Below, piece after piece: positions 19,901 to 28,337 of a stretch of 64,000 bases of DNA; position 1 is the stretch's first letter; each line of letters opens with the position of its first letter. Below the pieces are notes generated by a model. It saw only the letters and a list, made by a program, of their open reading frames with translations, was not told the DNA's origin and did not search any database. The position numbers were made by a program, and so were the translations under genes. Source of the DNA: Candidatus Peregrinibacteria bacterium GW2011_GWA2_33_10 (lineage in GTDB: Bacteria > Patescibacteriota > Gracilibacteria > UBA1369 > GWC2-33-13); assembly GCA_000989565.1 (NCBI GenBank), contig LBOO01000010.1, positions 24,819 to 88,818 on the forward strand. The letters are read 5' to 3'.

Positions 19901-20045
19901 GTGGTGGAGGATTATCTACCTGAGTCTTCAGGTTTTCTGTTTGGATGGCTGTTGCCAATACCAAACTGAAAGTCAAAACAGCAAGCACTGACGCGCTTAC
20001 TAATTTCGCTTTTTTACTTAAACTAATGTTTCCTCTTTTTTTCAT
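16953..20045 (-). CDS. Secreted surface protein: proline-rich repeats, coiled coil, C-terminal SLH-like domains
   Basis: Signal/anchor 'LVSASVLAVLTFSLVLATAIQ', (MPPPPDGN)n and (GQQYPNGTQPQPYP)n repeats, SLH-like 'FGDVKIDDWYYKSANAMSQLGMIKG'. Likely start MKKRGN at 20045. Confidence 0.8.
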   Translation of the reverse strand: MKKRGNISLSKKAKLVSASVLAVLTFSLVLATAIQTENLKTQVDNPPPPPEGQMPPPPDGNMPPPPDGNMPPPPDGNMPPPPDGNMPPPPNGNMPPPPDGQMPPPNGQPYPNGTQPNGQPYPNGQQPYQPYPGQQYPMDQQGVPPGCYKTPDGQVHCDQQSGTQPGQQYPNGTQPNGQPYPNGTQPYQPYPGQQYPNGTQPQPYPGQQYPNGTQPQPYPGQQYPNGTQPGQQYPDQKYPDAGTDWMYMDQEECSANGGTWCGNVTDAPCFPPNMSCEQAMNNTMNPQYGAPTQPGMPGQPGMNPPMTNDPWGNYNFNNGKEGQQWQGPNFEQGNFDQNGPKISEDPRAQKDIERMKKEVERENANDLKTWKRMLEKMAKQLGSDNSAIAAFQTKLTDFEAVVNTVKSCYDQMEYMSQMQECQGGRDELNWSRQDMWQSFQSFEMLANMSREKENFVRECKNIEKETGRAVKEGADAEAAKKIVETCTAFVTSIEEAFNSGDGDTVRTAFDDARWEMGDMWEQVKNLHESVKDVRMGKDISRWVKDLKSGIAEGEGIISDLQAKGKNTDALIKILDKAKRLSNEAEKCIAVEDFGCAEEAMRSAGFIKENFERALMQISGGAGMGYPMKNQEGMYNEQIQDKFGYMFEEGDSGESSRAVSFEQFEQQLNAMFEAKMAQMLQQVEQMTQSVVSSLVETVATITNQQVKSALEQKHTNLMENVLAVGDTGKVDEIGKRMSEMAQKIAELESANEELASENKKLKTQFDGATTELAKLNPINDEMASKIEAKRVEIEACVAKEDINCLTTAKSAIIKLKNEEQKYAVEEGLTDFGDVKIDDWYYKSANAMSQLGMIKGKEIENDYTDKSFAPGDPAALAEVITTIVRDKYGKDQTGEPTNPENAPAWAKGNIRTCEDNGWTNCNSQTNYFNAATRGQLAQLLVSAYGMQDVAGDLSVDDVKEIFSDCANEADLPYCQAIGALNFYGIITGQDTDNGVKADIYGIVNRAQLAAVLDRMEAANLLEERGVNPLPTP
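19363..19492. repeat. 42-bp coding tandem repeat (GQQYPNGTQPQPYP)
   Basis: 'gtaccgttcggatattgttgtccagggtatggttgtggttgt' reiterated. Confidence 0.8.
19740..19911. repeat. 24-bp coding tandem repeat (MPPPPDGN)
   Basis: 'ccgtccggtggtggtggcatattg' reiterated about 7 times. Confidence 0.9.
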
Positions 20046-20268
20046 TTGTTTTTGTTTTAAAAAATAAAAAGAGTTCTTTAAAAAATATATTAAAGTTTTG
20101 TTGTATTTAATGTGATTTTTAGTTTTTTGTCGCATTAACAATAAAATGGATAAAATCAGGTAATTATGACATGCTTTTAGAGATATGTCAAGAATGACAA
20201 ATAAGATTATCCTTTTAAATTAGGAACTTTATTACTTTTTAATCCGATAAATCATTGTTTATTCAATT

Positions 20269-21285
20269 TTAATATCCTCTTCTTATTTTTCGAATTTTTT
20301 CAATTATCCAATTTAAATAATACTTAATAGTAATAGGATAATCTTGGACATGGAGATATTTTTCTTTCTGACCGCCAAATTTCATTTTAAATTGACTTAA
20401 CCCAAACCATGGATGATTATCATTATCATCCACAATTCCCCAAAAGTTATAACGCAGGCAGCCTTTTTCTTTGGCTTTTTTTATAACTTCCCATTGGATT
20501 AAATATGAAGCGGGAATTTTATTATATTCACTTAAAGAAGCGGCATGATGGTATGATGCTTCCTGCCCGTAAAATACAATTATCGCAGATGCTATGATTT
20601 TATTCTCAAAAATTGCGTTGAATATTTCTATTTGGTGATCTTTCGAAAGTACCTGTAATTGTTTTTGGAGAAAATTTAAGGGAAAAGGAATAAATTTATG
20701 CCTTTTTACGGTATCCATATGAATTTTATAAAATTCATTCAATGCTTTTTCATCGCACGAAGATTCTATTTTTACTCCCATTTTTACAGCTCTATTTATT
20801 TCGTAGCGAGTATTTTTTTTAAAATCCGTCATTATCTCATTTTCAGTCGCGCCAATATCTTTTATCCAACTCGTTTCAGGATTTATCAAATGAATTGGCG
20901 CATTTTTGAATCCATGACTTTTAAATAACAGGTCATTTTGTTCATTATCTTCAATTAATGGATTGATTCTGACAAAGGAGGCTTTCTCTTGTTTGGCAAG
21001 CTTTTTCAAGTAATTCAATATTATTTCGAATTGTTGTTTATCATTGAAATCAATTACCGGACCATACGGAATATGCAGAAAAGTGCCGCGTTTGGCTATA
21101 ATTTTTAAAACTTGGCAAATTCCCACCAAATTAAGTTGTTTATCGTATAATCCCAAGCGAAATATTTTTTTCCCCAATTCTTTATTTACTTCACCCCAAT
21201 TCCAAGACTGCAGGAATGATTGTTTTTTTTGATTCAGGAGAAATTCTTCCCATACTTTTTTATCTGTAATTTCCTGTATTTTCAT
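20269..21285 (-). CDS. FemAB/FemX-family peptidyltransferase (GNAT fold)
   Basis: 'SFLQSWNWGEVNKELGKKIFRLGL', 'FLHIPYGPVID', 'ASYHHAASLSEYNKIPASYLIQWEVIKKAKEKGCLRYNFWGI'. Confidence 0.9.
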   Translation of the reverse strand: MKIQEITDKKVWEEFLLNQKKQSFLQSWNWGEVNKELGKKIFRLGLYDKQLNLVGICQVLKIIAKRGTFLHIPYGPVIDFNDKQQFEIILNYLKKLAKQEKASFVRINPLIEDNEQNDLLFKSHGFKNAPIHLINPETSWIKDIGATENEIMTDFKKNTRYEINRAVKMGVKIESSCDEKALNEFYKIHMDTVKRHKFIPFPLNFLQKQLQVLSKDHQIEIFNAIFENKIIASAIIVFYGQEASYHHAASLSEYNKIPASYLIQWEVIKKAKEKGCLRYNFWGIVDDNDNHPWFGLSQFKMKFGGQKEKYLHVQDYPITIKYYLNWIIEKIRKIRRGY

Positions 21286-21295
21286 AATTTTAATT

Positions 21296-22534
21296 TTAAT
21301 TATTTTTTAAAAAATCAATAATTTTTTCCGCCTTTTTTAAAGTGATGTGTATGTGGGTTGGCAGATTTATGCTTTCCAAAGCTCTTTTTTCAGCATTCTT
21401 GCAAGATCCTTTTTGATAAAATACGGATTCAAAATCCACATTTTTCGGTGCTATAACATTATCATACCAGTCTCCCAAATAAATATGTTGTTTCGCGGCG
21501 AGGCGCATTAATTCATCTCTTTGTGAAATAAAAATCGTAAATCGAAGATAAATGTTTTTAGAACTTTTATTTACCTTAGGTGTTCGCAGAATTGATTCAG
21601 ATAATTCTTGTTGATAAAAATCGGCAATATTTTTTCGATGTTTATTGAATTTATCTAAATTTTTCATTTGATTACAAGCAATTTCAGCTAGGGCATTAGG
21701 AAAACAAGAGGGTTGCGATTTCGGGAATTTACCTTTTTTTTCTTCTTGAATCAAAGCTTTCGATAAGAGATTAATTTTTTGAAAAAATAAAATCATTATT
21801 TTTCCCAGATGTAAAAAATTATATAAAGGTAAGGAAATCGCAAATATTATAGGATGAAGCAAATGGCTATAAATTTTTTTATAACTTTGATATGAAAGAT
21901 CTTGTTGAAATTTTTTCAAATTTTTGCCGATTTCCGGATTATTTGTCACGGCCATTCCGCCATAAACCGCGGAAATCACTTTGTCGCGACCAAAACTAAA
22001 CATGGCGGCATCTCCGATTGTGCCGATTTTTTTATTTTTAAATTCTGCGCCAAGCGAATGAGCGCAATCTTCAATGATTTTAAGTTTATGTTTATTGGCG
22101 ATTGTTTGTATTTTTTCATAATCAGCGATAGCACCGAATGTGTTTTGGATGATTATGGCTTTGGTTTTAGGTGTTATTTTCTTTTCCAGATCGTTTTGAT
22201 CAATATTCAGAGAATCCTTTTCAATATCCGCGTAAATCGGTACGGCGCCGGCGTGAATTATGGCGTTTGGCACTACAACGCAAGTGTAAGCTTGCAAAAT
22301 AATTTCATCTCCTTTTTGGACATTCATTGCTTTTAATATGGCGTAAAGAGCTGAACGGCCACTATCAAAACTGACCGCATGTTTGATCGGCAAGTATTTT
22401 TTAAATTTTTCCTCAATCTGATGAACGTATTTGCCATGGCGTATTGATAACCATTTCCATGGGAAAAAAATATAGGATTTGGCTATGAAAATATCCTTAA
22501 GAGTGGTGTTTGGAGATAAAGAAGTGTGAATCAT
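21296..22534 (-). CDS. DegT/DnrJ/EryC1/StrS-family aminotransferase
   Basis: 'FDSGRSALYAILKAMNVQKGDEIILQAYTC', 'IIEDCAHSLGAEFKNKKIGTIGDAAMFSFGRDKVISA'. Confidence 0.9.
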   Translation of the reverse strand: MIHTSLSPNTTLKDIFIAKSYIFFPWKWLSIRHGKYVHQIEEKFKKYLPIKHAVSFDSGRSALYAILKAMNVQKGDEIILQAYTCVVVPNAIIHAGAVPIYADIEKDSLNIDQNDLEKKITPKTKAIIIQNTFGAIADYEKIQTIANKHKLKIIEDCAHSLGAEFKNKKIGTIGDAAMFSFGRDKVISAVYGGMAVTNNPEIGKNLKKFQQDLSYQSYKKIYSHLLHPIIFAISLPLYNFLHLGKIMILFFQKINLLSKALIQEEKKGKFPKSQPSCFPNALAEIACNQMKNLDKFNKHRKNIADFYQQELSESILRTPKVNKSSKNIYLRFTIFISQRDELMRLAAKQHIYLGDWYDNVIAPKNVDFESVFYQKGSCKNAEKRALESINLPTHIHITLKKAEKIIDFLKNN

Positions 22535-22554
22535 GTGTTTTAATTATAAATTTT

Positions 22555-24234
22555 TTATTCTTCTCGATTTAACAATATTTTCATTACACTTTCAGTGCCA
22601 CGGCTTTCAAATAGTATAACCGAATTATAGCCGATTTCTTTTTCAATTATATCGAGTATTTTTGATTTTTCGTTTTCATAATAAATTTTAAGATTACTTT
22701 TTATTGTTTTTATTCCAATTTCCAAGTTTGATTTCTGATCTTTATCCAAAAAAATGGCATGTGTACAGATTTCACTGATTTTTTCCCCTATTTCTTGATG
22801 TGAATCCCGGCTTTTTTCTCCCAATTCCAACAAACTTGGCATAACAATAACTCTCTTTTGATTTTGATATAATTTCAAATGTTCCAAAGCGCTTTTAATT
22901 CCGTCCGGATTGGCATTGTAAGTGTCATCAATAATCATTAAATCATTTTTACCTGTTTTTCTGTTCATGGTTTTATCTATTGGTTTTAAATCTTTAATTT
23001 TTTGCGGCAATTTTCTAAGATCCATACCTAAATAATCAGCTATTAATATTGATGGCAAGATATTGGCAATATTGTGTTTAGGAATGATATTTGTTTCTAG
23101 TTTTATATTTTGATTGTTAAAATTAATGGAGAATTTTAAATTATTTTCTGTTTCTTCAATATTTTCAGCGTATACATAAGCCTTTTTATTATCTAAAGAA
23201 TAGGTTTTATAAGGAGAAGTTACTTCTTTTAAAGATTCGCGAATTGAATTATTGTCAAAATTCATTATTGCCAAGCCATCTTCAGGTAGTGAGTCTATTA
23301 ATTCCATTTTAGTTTGGCGTATTTTTTCCTGTGATCCGAAGAGTGCTAAATGTTGGTTTGATATGGCTGTCAGGATTCCGATTTTTGGTTTTACCATTTG
23401 GCAGGTTGTTTTAATTTCTCCTTTTTTATAAGCCCCCATTTCAACTATAAATATTTGATGATCTTTGTTTAATTTGGATAATACTGTTTGTGCGACTCCT
23501 ATTTCGGAATTTATGTTTTTTTCCGTTTTTAAACAATTATAATCGTTTGAAAGTATTTGATACATAAATTCTTTTGTACTGGTTTTTCCATAGCTGCCGG
23601 TTATGCCGATTACCAGTAAATCCTGAAATTTTTGGATTTTTAATTTTGCTTTGTAGTAAATGTATTTTTTGATCAGTTGCGTGATTATATTAAATATCAA
23701 TACTATCGCGAAAACTAAAATGGGTAGAATGAAGGTAATAAATATTGTTCCGGCGGTACCTCCCATCAAAAAAAGCAAACCAAATTTCCGCTCAGTAAAT
23801 TCCGAGTATAAAAATATAGCATCGTATAAGAATATTCCCGGGAAATAACAAACTGTTCCAAAGGAAATAAGAGAAATCAGAATAGCTTTTTTTGTTAATA
23901 TCGGTTTTTTTAATGTTTTATTTTTAATTTTAATTAAGGAGTTTACGGTTTCCAGTAAATAGATCAATAAAATCAATGATAAAATATTGTTTTCTATAAA
24001 TCGCACACCGAAAAAAAATATCAGGATTATAAATAAGCGGACATAAAAAAATATATTAAATATTGATTTTCTGTTTTTTTTACTTTTTAAATGGTCGATT
24101 AGGCGATCAATTCGATATTCCTTTAATTGCCATAGATAAACCTGAAAGAGGGTCGCAAAAAACGTTCTTCCAAAAAAGGCCAAAAGAGTTAAAACTATTA
24201 ATATTCTGTAGGTATTATCTGTAAAGTTAAACAT
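22555..24234 (-). CDS. MurF-like Mur ligase with N-terminal multi-TM domain
   Basis: 'GITGSYGKTSTKEF', 'EMGAYKKGEI', 'DDTYNANPDGIKSALEHL'. First ~190 aa contain several hydrophobic helices. Confidence 0.85.
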   Translation of the reverse strand: MFNFTDNTYRILIVLTLLAFFGRTFFATLFQVYLWQLKEYRIDRLIDHLKSKKNRKSIFNIFFYVRLFIILIFFFGVRFIENNILSLILLIYLLETVNSLIKIKNKTLKKPILTKKAILISLISFGTVCYFPGIFLYDAIFLYSEFTERKFGLLFLMGGTAGTIFITFILPILVFAIVLIFNIITQLIKKYIYYKAKLKIQKFQDLLVIGITGSYGKTSTKEFMYQILSNDYNCLKTEKNINSEIGVAQTVLSKLNKDHQIFIVEMGAYKKGEIKTTCQMVKPKIGILTAISNQHLALFGSQEKIRQTKMELIDSLPEDGLAIMNFDNNSIRESLKEVTSPYKTYSLDNKKAYVYAENIEETENNLKFSINFNNQNIKLETNIIPKHNIANILPSILIADYLGMDLRKLPQKIKDLKPIDKTMNRKTGKNDLMIIDDTYNANPDGIKSALEHLKLYQNQKRVIVMPSLLELGEKSRDSHQEIGEKISEICTHAIFLDKDQKSNLEIGIKTIKSNLKIYYENEKSKILDIIEKEIGYNSVILFESRGTESVMKILLNREE

Positions 24235-24242
24235 TTATATGA

Positions 24243-25019
24243 TTATTTTTTATAAAACCATTTTTCCACTTGTTCGGCAAATTCATCGGGCATCGCATAG
24301 GGCAATCTGTGGCCTATATTATCATAAATTATAATTTGCGAATTTTTAATTTTTTCATGCATTATTTTTGCGTGCGATACTGGAGTAAGTGTATCTTCTC
24401 TACCCCAAAGCAGCAAAGTCGGGATGTTTATTTTATGCAAAAGATTTGTTAAGTTTTCTTCAACAATCAGCTGAAATGTTTTTTTCATTATCGGATCTGT
24501 CAATTTCAAATAATCATAGCCTTTTGATAATCTATATAATATTTTTCGGGCAGATTTTTCCATTTTGCTGATTATAGGTAATGAAAAAAATGCGTTTCCT
24601 GTTTTTGCAAGGATTTTAAATATATTTTTTTTGAGATTATTTTTATCTTTTATTCCGGCAGCTCCGGTTAAAATTAAATGTTTTAATTTCACAGGTGATT
24701 CTGCGGCAATTTTTATGGCTATTCTTCCACCAAATGAATGAGCCAATATGTTATACTGAGGTAAATTTAATTTTCTGATAAATTCGCAAACAACATGGGC
24801 GTAATCAGAAACAGAATATGGTTTTTCAGGATTGGTGCTTTCCCCAACTCCCGGCAGATCCAGAGAAAATGTATGAAAATTTTTGGATAAGATTTTTTGT
24901 AATTCCAAAAATTTATCGGAAGTTAATCCCCATCCTGGTAAAATTATCAATGGCGTTCCTTCGCCCATTTCAAAATAGGCAATTTTTTGAGTTGTTAGTT
25001 GGAGATATTTTTTTTGCAT
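24243..25019 (-). CDS. Alpha/beta hydrolase
   Basis: 'LIILPGWGLTSDKF', 'NILAHSFGGRIAIKIA' (nucleophile elbow), 'LLLWGREDTLTP'. Confidence 0.9.
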   Translation of the reverse strand: MQKKYLQLTTQKIAYFEMGEGTPLIILPGWGLTSDKFLELQKILSKNFHTFSLDLPGVGESTNPEKPYSVSDYAHVVCEFIRKLNLPQYNILAHSFGGRIAIKIAAESPVKLKHLILTGAAGIKDKNNLKKNIFKILAKTGNAFFSLPIISKMEKSARKILYRLSKGYDYLKLTDPIMKKTFQLIVEENLTNLLHKINIPTLLLWGREDTLTPVSHAKIMHEKIKNSQIIIYDNIGHRLPYAMPDEFAEQVEKWFYKK

Positions 25020-25136
25020 GAGGTTATTATAAGTGTTTCAATTTAAAGAGGAAAGATCTTGCTAAAAAATTTGAATTTATTTATGATCTTGAATAGACTT
25101 TTATTTATCTTTTCTGAAAGTTAATGAATATTTGAT

Positions 25137-26387
25137 ATGCGCAGCTTATTCAATAAAGATCGCCGTACTAATTCCTATTTTTTAGCTTTGGATATAGGTA
25201 CTGAATATGTGAAAGCATTGGTGTGCGAAAGTCAAGAAAGCAGGGGGCTTGTTCTTGGTTGTGGCAAAAAAAAGCAAAGATTGGGTGAAATGCAAGGAGG
25301 TGTGGTTACTGATATTGCGGGTGTTATTGAAAATTGTAAGGATGCGATTAAACAAGCGGAAAAGGGGTCAGGAATCAAGGTAGATCAAATGGTTATGGGA
25401 ATAGCGGGCGAATTAGTAAAAGGTGCCACGAGTACCACGACTTATACCCGCAGTGATCCGAACAGTAAAATCAGTTTTGATGAATTGAAAAATATTATTC
25501 ATAAAATTCAATGGAAAGCATTTGATCAAGTTAGAGCGCAGCTTGCTTATGAAACAGGGCATAATGAAATAGATGTCAAGCTTGTTAACGCGGGAATCGT
25601 GGATGTGCGAATTGATGGTTATAAGGTTTCGAATCCGCTGGGTTTTCAAGGCAAGGAAGTTACTATGTCGATTTTTAACGCTTTCGCTCCTTTGGTTCAT
25701 TTCGGAGCTTTACAGACGATCGCGGCTGAATTGGATATGGATTTGCTGGCAATAGTTGCTGAGCCTTATGCTGTCGCGCGATGTTTGGGGCAAGAGGATC
25801 GAAGTAATTTTAGCGCGATTTTCATTGATATAGGTGGAGGAACCACTGATATCGCTTTGGTTAGAGACGGAAGTGTTGAGGGTACTAAAATGTTTACACT
25901 CGGAGGACGGACTTTCACAAAAAGACTTTCTCAGAGTTTAAACATTTCTTTTGATGAAGCTGAAGAAATAAAATTGGCCTACGCCGAGGATAAATTGGAA
26001 AAACAATCTTATAATATTGTTAGAGAAGCCATGAAAAGTGATTGTGAAGTTTGGCTTACAGGCGTTTCTTTGACTTTATCCGAATTTGAAAACATTGACA
26101 GTCTTCCTTCAAGAATTTTATTATGCGGGGGGGGGTCTCATCTCCCTGAGATCAAAGAAGTTTTGGATACAAGAAATTGGATAAAATCATTACCTTTTTC
26201 CAGAAAACCGCAAATAAATTTTTTGCAACCTAAGCATATTTCCAATATTATTGACATGACGAACAAGTTAAAAGATCAGCAGGATGTCACTCCTATGGCG
26301 CTTGCCAATGTTGCTTTGGATTTAGCCGGAGAGGAAAAAATATTATCCAGAATTTTACGCAAAGTTGTCCGCCTTTTACAAGTTTAA
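25137..26387 (+). CDS. FtsA-like actin-fold ATPase
   Basis: 'FLALDIGTEYVKALV', 'IFIDIGGGTTDIALVRDG', 'RILLCGGGSHLPEI'. Confidence 0.85.
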   Translation: MRSLFNKDRRTNSYFLALDIGTEYVKALVCESQESRGLVLGCGKKKQRLGEMQGGVVTDIAGVIENCKDAIKQAEKGSGIKVDQMVMGIAGELVKGATSTTTYTRSDPNSKISFDELKNIIHKIQWKAFDQVRAQLAYETGHNEIDVKLVNAGIVDVRIDGYKVSNPLGFQGKEVTMSIFNAFAPLVHFGALQTIAAELDMDLLAIVAEPYAVARCLGQEDRSNFSAIFIDIGGGTTDIALVRDGSVEGTKMFTLGGRTFTKRLSQSLNISFDEAEEIKLAYAEDKLEKQSYNIVREAMKSDCEVWLTGVSLTLSEFENIDSLPSRILLCGGGSHLPEIKEVLDTRNWIKSLPFSRKPQINFLQPKHISNIIDMTNKLKDQQDVTPMALANVALDLAGEEKILSRILRKVVRLLQV

Positions 26388-26399
26388 TCTTAAATTTTT

Positions 26400-28301
26400 A
26401 TGATCGATGATACCCAAAATGACAATCAGGAAAATTTAGAGGAAGAAATTCCTGTAAATAAAAATTTAAGCAAAAAAAAATCAGAAAATGCTGAAGAGAC
26501 TTTGGAATCAAAGGAAGAAAAAGCAGCAAAAAAATATTCGGATAAAAAAATATTATTTGTGGATATTGATGATGAAATCACTGGTCTTTTCGATAGAATA
26601 AGGAATTTGAAGGTGGAAAATATTTATCTGGTAATTCCCAAAAGAGCGAATATTTTAAACAGCGTTGTAAATTTAAAAATTTTGAACAGAAAATTAAAGG
26701 ATGTGAATAAAAATCTTTTTATAATCACCAATGATGAACAGGGCGTTAATTTGGCAATGCAAGCGGATATTCCGGTTTATGAAAAATCTGAGGAAGATCT
26801 TTTTAATAAAGATGATGCGAATAAATCTCCACATTTGAAAATATCCCCTATTTCAGCGCTTAAAAACTTTTTGGAAGATGACAAACCTGTTCGCTTGGAA
26901 CAAAGGAAATATTCTATTTTTGATATTGTCAGAAAAAACAAAAATCCGGGTTTGAAAATGTCAAAAACAAGAGAAGCGCCGTTGCCGCAATCCGGAAGAA
27001 GAAAATCAAAAAAAACAAGAAGTGTTAAAGATTTTTTTGTGATTTTCAGTTTTGTAAAGGGATATCGCGGAACTTTGGGAATTATGATTTTAGCCAGCTT
27101 GGTGCTGCTTTTCGCGGTAAGCTATATCGCGCTTCCCGGAGCAACTATTTATTTGAAACCAAAATCCGATGTGATTGAGCAGTCCGTAAATATTACTTTG
27201 GCCGATAATAGGGTGAACGCGGCGGAATTGAATACGCATCCCACGAATATGATCGCTTCTTATGAAGTATATCCGGGAGGTCCGATTAAAAAAACATATA
27301 CTTATAATTCAACAGGCAGAAAATTTTATGGGCAAAATGCAAACGGAGAAATAACGATTATTAATCAAGATAAAAAAGAATGGCCTTTAATTCCAAAAAC
27401 TCGTTTTCAATCTCCTGACGGAATAATTTATCGTCTGCAAAATCGGATAGTTGTTCCGGCTGCCACGGACCAGGGATTTGGCACAATTAAAGCATTTGTA
27501 AGCGCGGACGAAACTGATATTCATGGAGCGATTGTAGGAGAAAGAGGTAATATCGCACCGACAACTTTTTTTCTTCCCAGTTTAAAACCGGCAAGTCAAA
27601 AATTATTATATGCAAAGAGTGAAACCGTGATGACAGGCGGAAAAACCGATGTAAAAAAATTTGTGACAAAGGAAGATTTGGAGGCTGCGAAAAAATTCGC
27701 GCATGAGAAGATTATTGAAGAAATCATTCCGACATTGGATGCCTACATTAAAGATTTGAATGATGTAAAAAAATCGAATTTGCGGCTTTTAGTGGAGCAA
27801 AATATCGCATGGAAAAGGGCGATTCGATATGATGATCCAAAATCATTCGTTGATATGAAATTGGTGAATAAAGAGCTGGATTCATTTGAAGTTAACGCCG
27901 AAGTTAATGCGACAGGGATTTCATTCAATTATGATGAATTTAAAAATATTTTAAAAAGAGAATTGAAAAGCCGAAAATTGCCGCAAAAAAAATTAACGAA
28001 AATTGATGAAGAATCCATTACTTATCGTTTGTTCAATAACGACGCCGGCACCAAAAAATATGTTGTAACAGCATCAATTAAAGGAATAGAAGAATTTGAA
28101 CTCGATCCTGATAAAGAAAACGGAAAAAGGTTGATTGAAAAAATTAAGGAACATATTCTTGGTTGGAATAAAAAAGAAGCGATAAAGTTTATTCAAAATC
28201 TTGATGAAGTTGAGAGAGTTGAGATCAAGACCTGGCCGGTTTGGGCTCCAAATATTCCAAATTTGGAAAATAATGTTAAAGTGAATTTGCTCGAAAATTG
28301 A
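26400..28301 (+). CDS. Single-pass membrane protein with large extracytoplasmic domain (baseplate J-like fold possible)
   Basis: TM 'LGIMILASLVLLFAVSYIALPGATIYL'; downstream 'PLIPKTRFQSPDGIIYRLQNRIVVPAATDQGFG..ERGNIAP'. Confidence 0.6.
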   Translation: MIDDTQNDNQENLEEEIPVNKNLSKKKSENAEETLESKEEKAAKKYSDKKILFVDIDDEITGLFDRIRNLKVENIYLVIPKRANILNSVVNLKILNRKLKDVNKNLFIITNDEQGVNLAMQADIPVYEKSEEDLFNKDDANKSPHLKISPISALKNFLEDDKPVRLEQRKYSIFDIVRKNKNPGLKMSKTREAPLPQSGRRKSKKTRSVKDFFVIFSFVKGYRGTLGIMILASLVLLFAVSYIALPGATIYLKPKSDVIEQSVNITLADNRVNAAELNTHPTNMIASYEVYPGGPIKKTYTYNSTGRKFYGQNANGEITIINQDKKEWPLIPKTRFQSPDGIIYRLQNRIVVPAATDQGFGTIKAFVSADETDIHGAIVGERGNIAPTTFFLPSLKPASQKLLYAKSETVMTGGKTDVKKFVTKEDLEAAKKFAHEKIIEEIIPTLDAYIKDLNDVKKSNLRLLVEQNIAWKRAIRYDDPKSFVDMKLVNKELDSFEVNAEVNATGISFNYDEFKNILKRELKSRKLPQKKLTKIDEESITYRLFNNDAGTKKYVVTASIKGIEEFELDPDKENGKRLIEKIKEHILGWNKKEAIKFIQNLDEVERVEIKTWPVWAPNIPNLENNVKVNLLEN

Positions 28302-28337
28302 GGTATTTCAGTATTAAATTAACTTTATTAAATTTTT

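Noticed and set aside
19363-19911. Regular direct repeats that could be mistaken for a CRISPR array
   Set aside because: Repeats are contiguous, in frame and without unique spacers; they encode MPPPPDGN and GQQYPNGTQPQPYP units.
18906-19991. 361-aa plus-strand ORF (and 19364..19969) rich in W/R/V/I
   Set aside because: Antisense shadow of the proline-rich minisatellites and coiled-coil coding region of the minus-strand surface protein.
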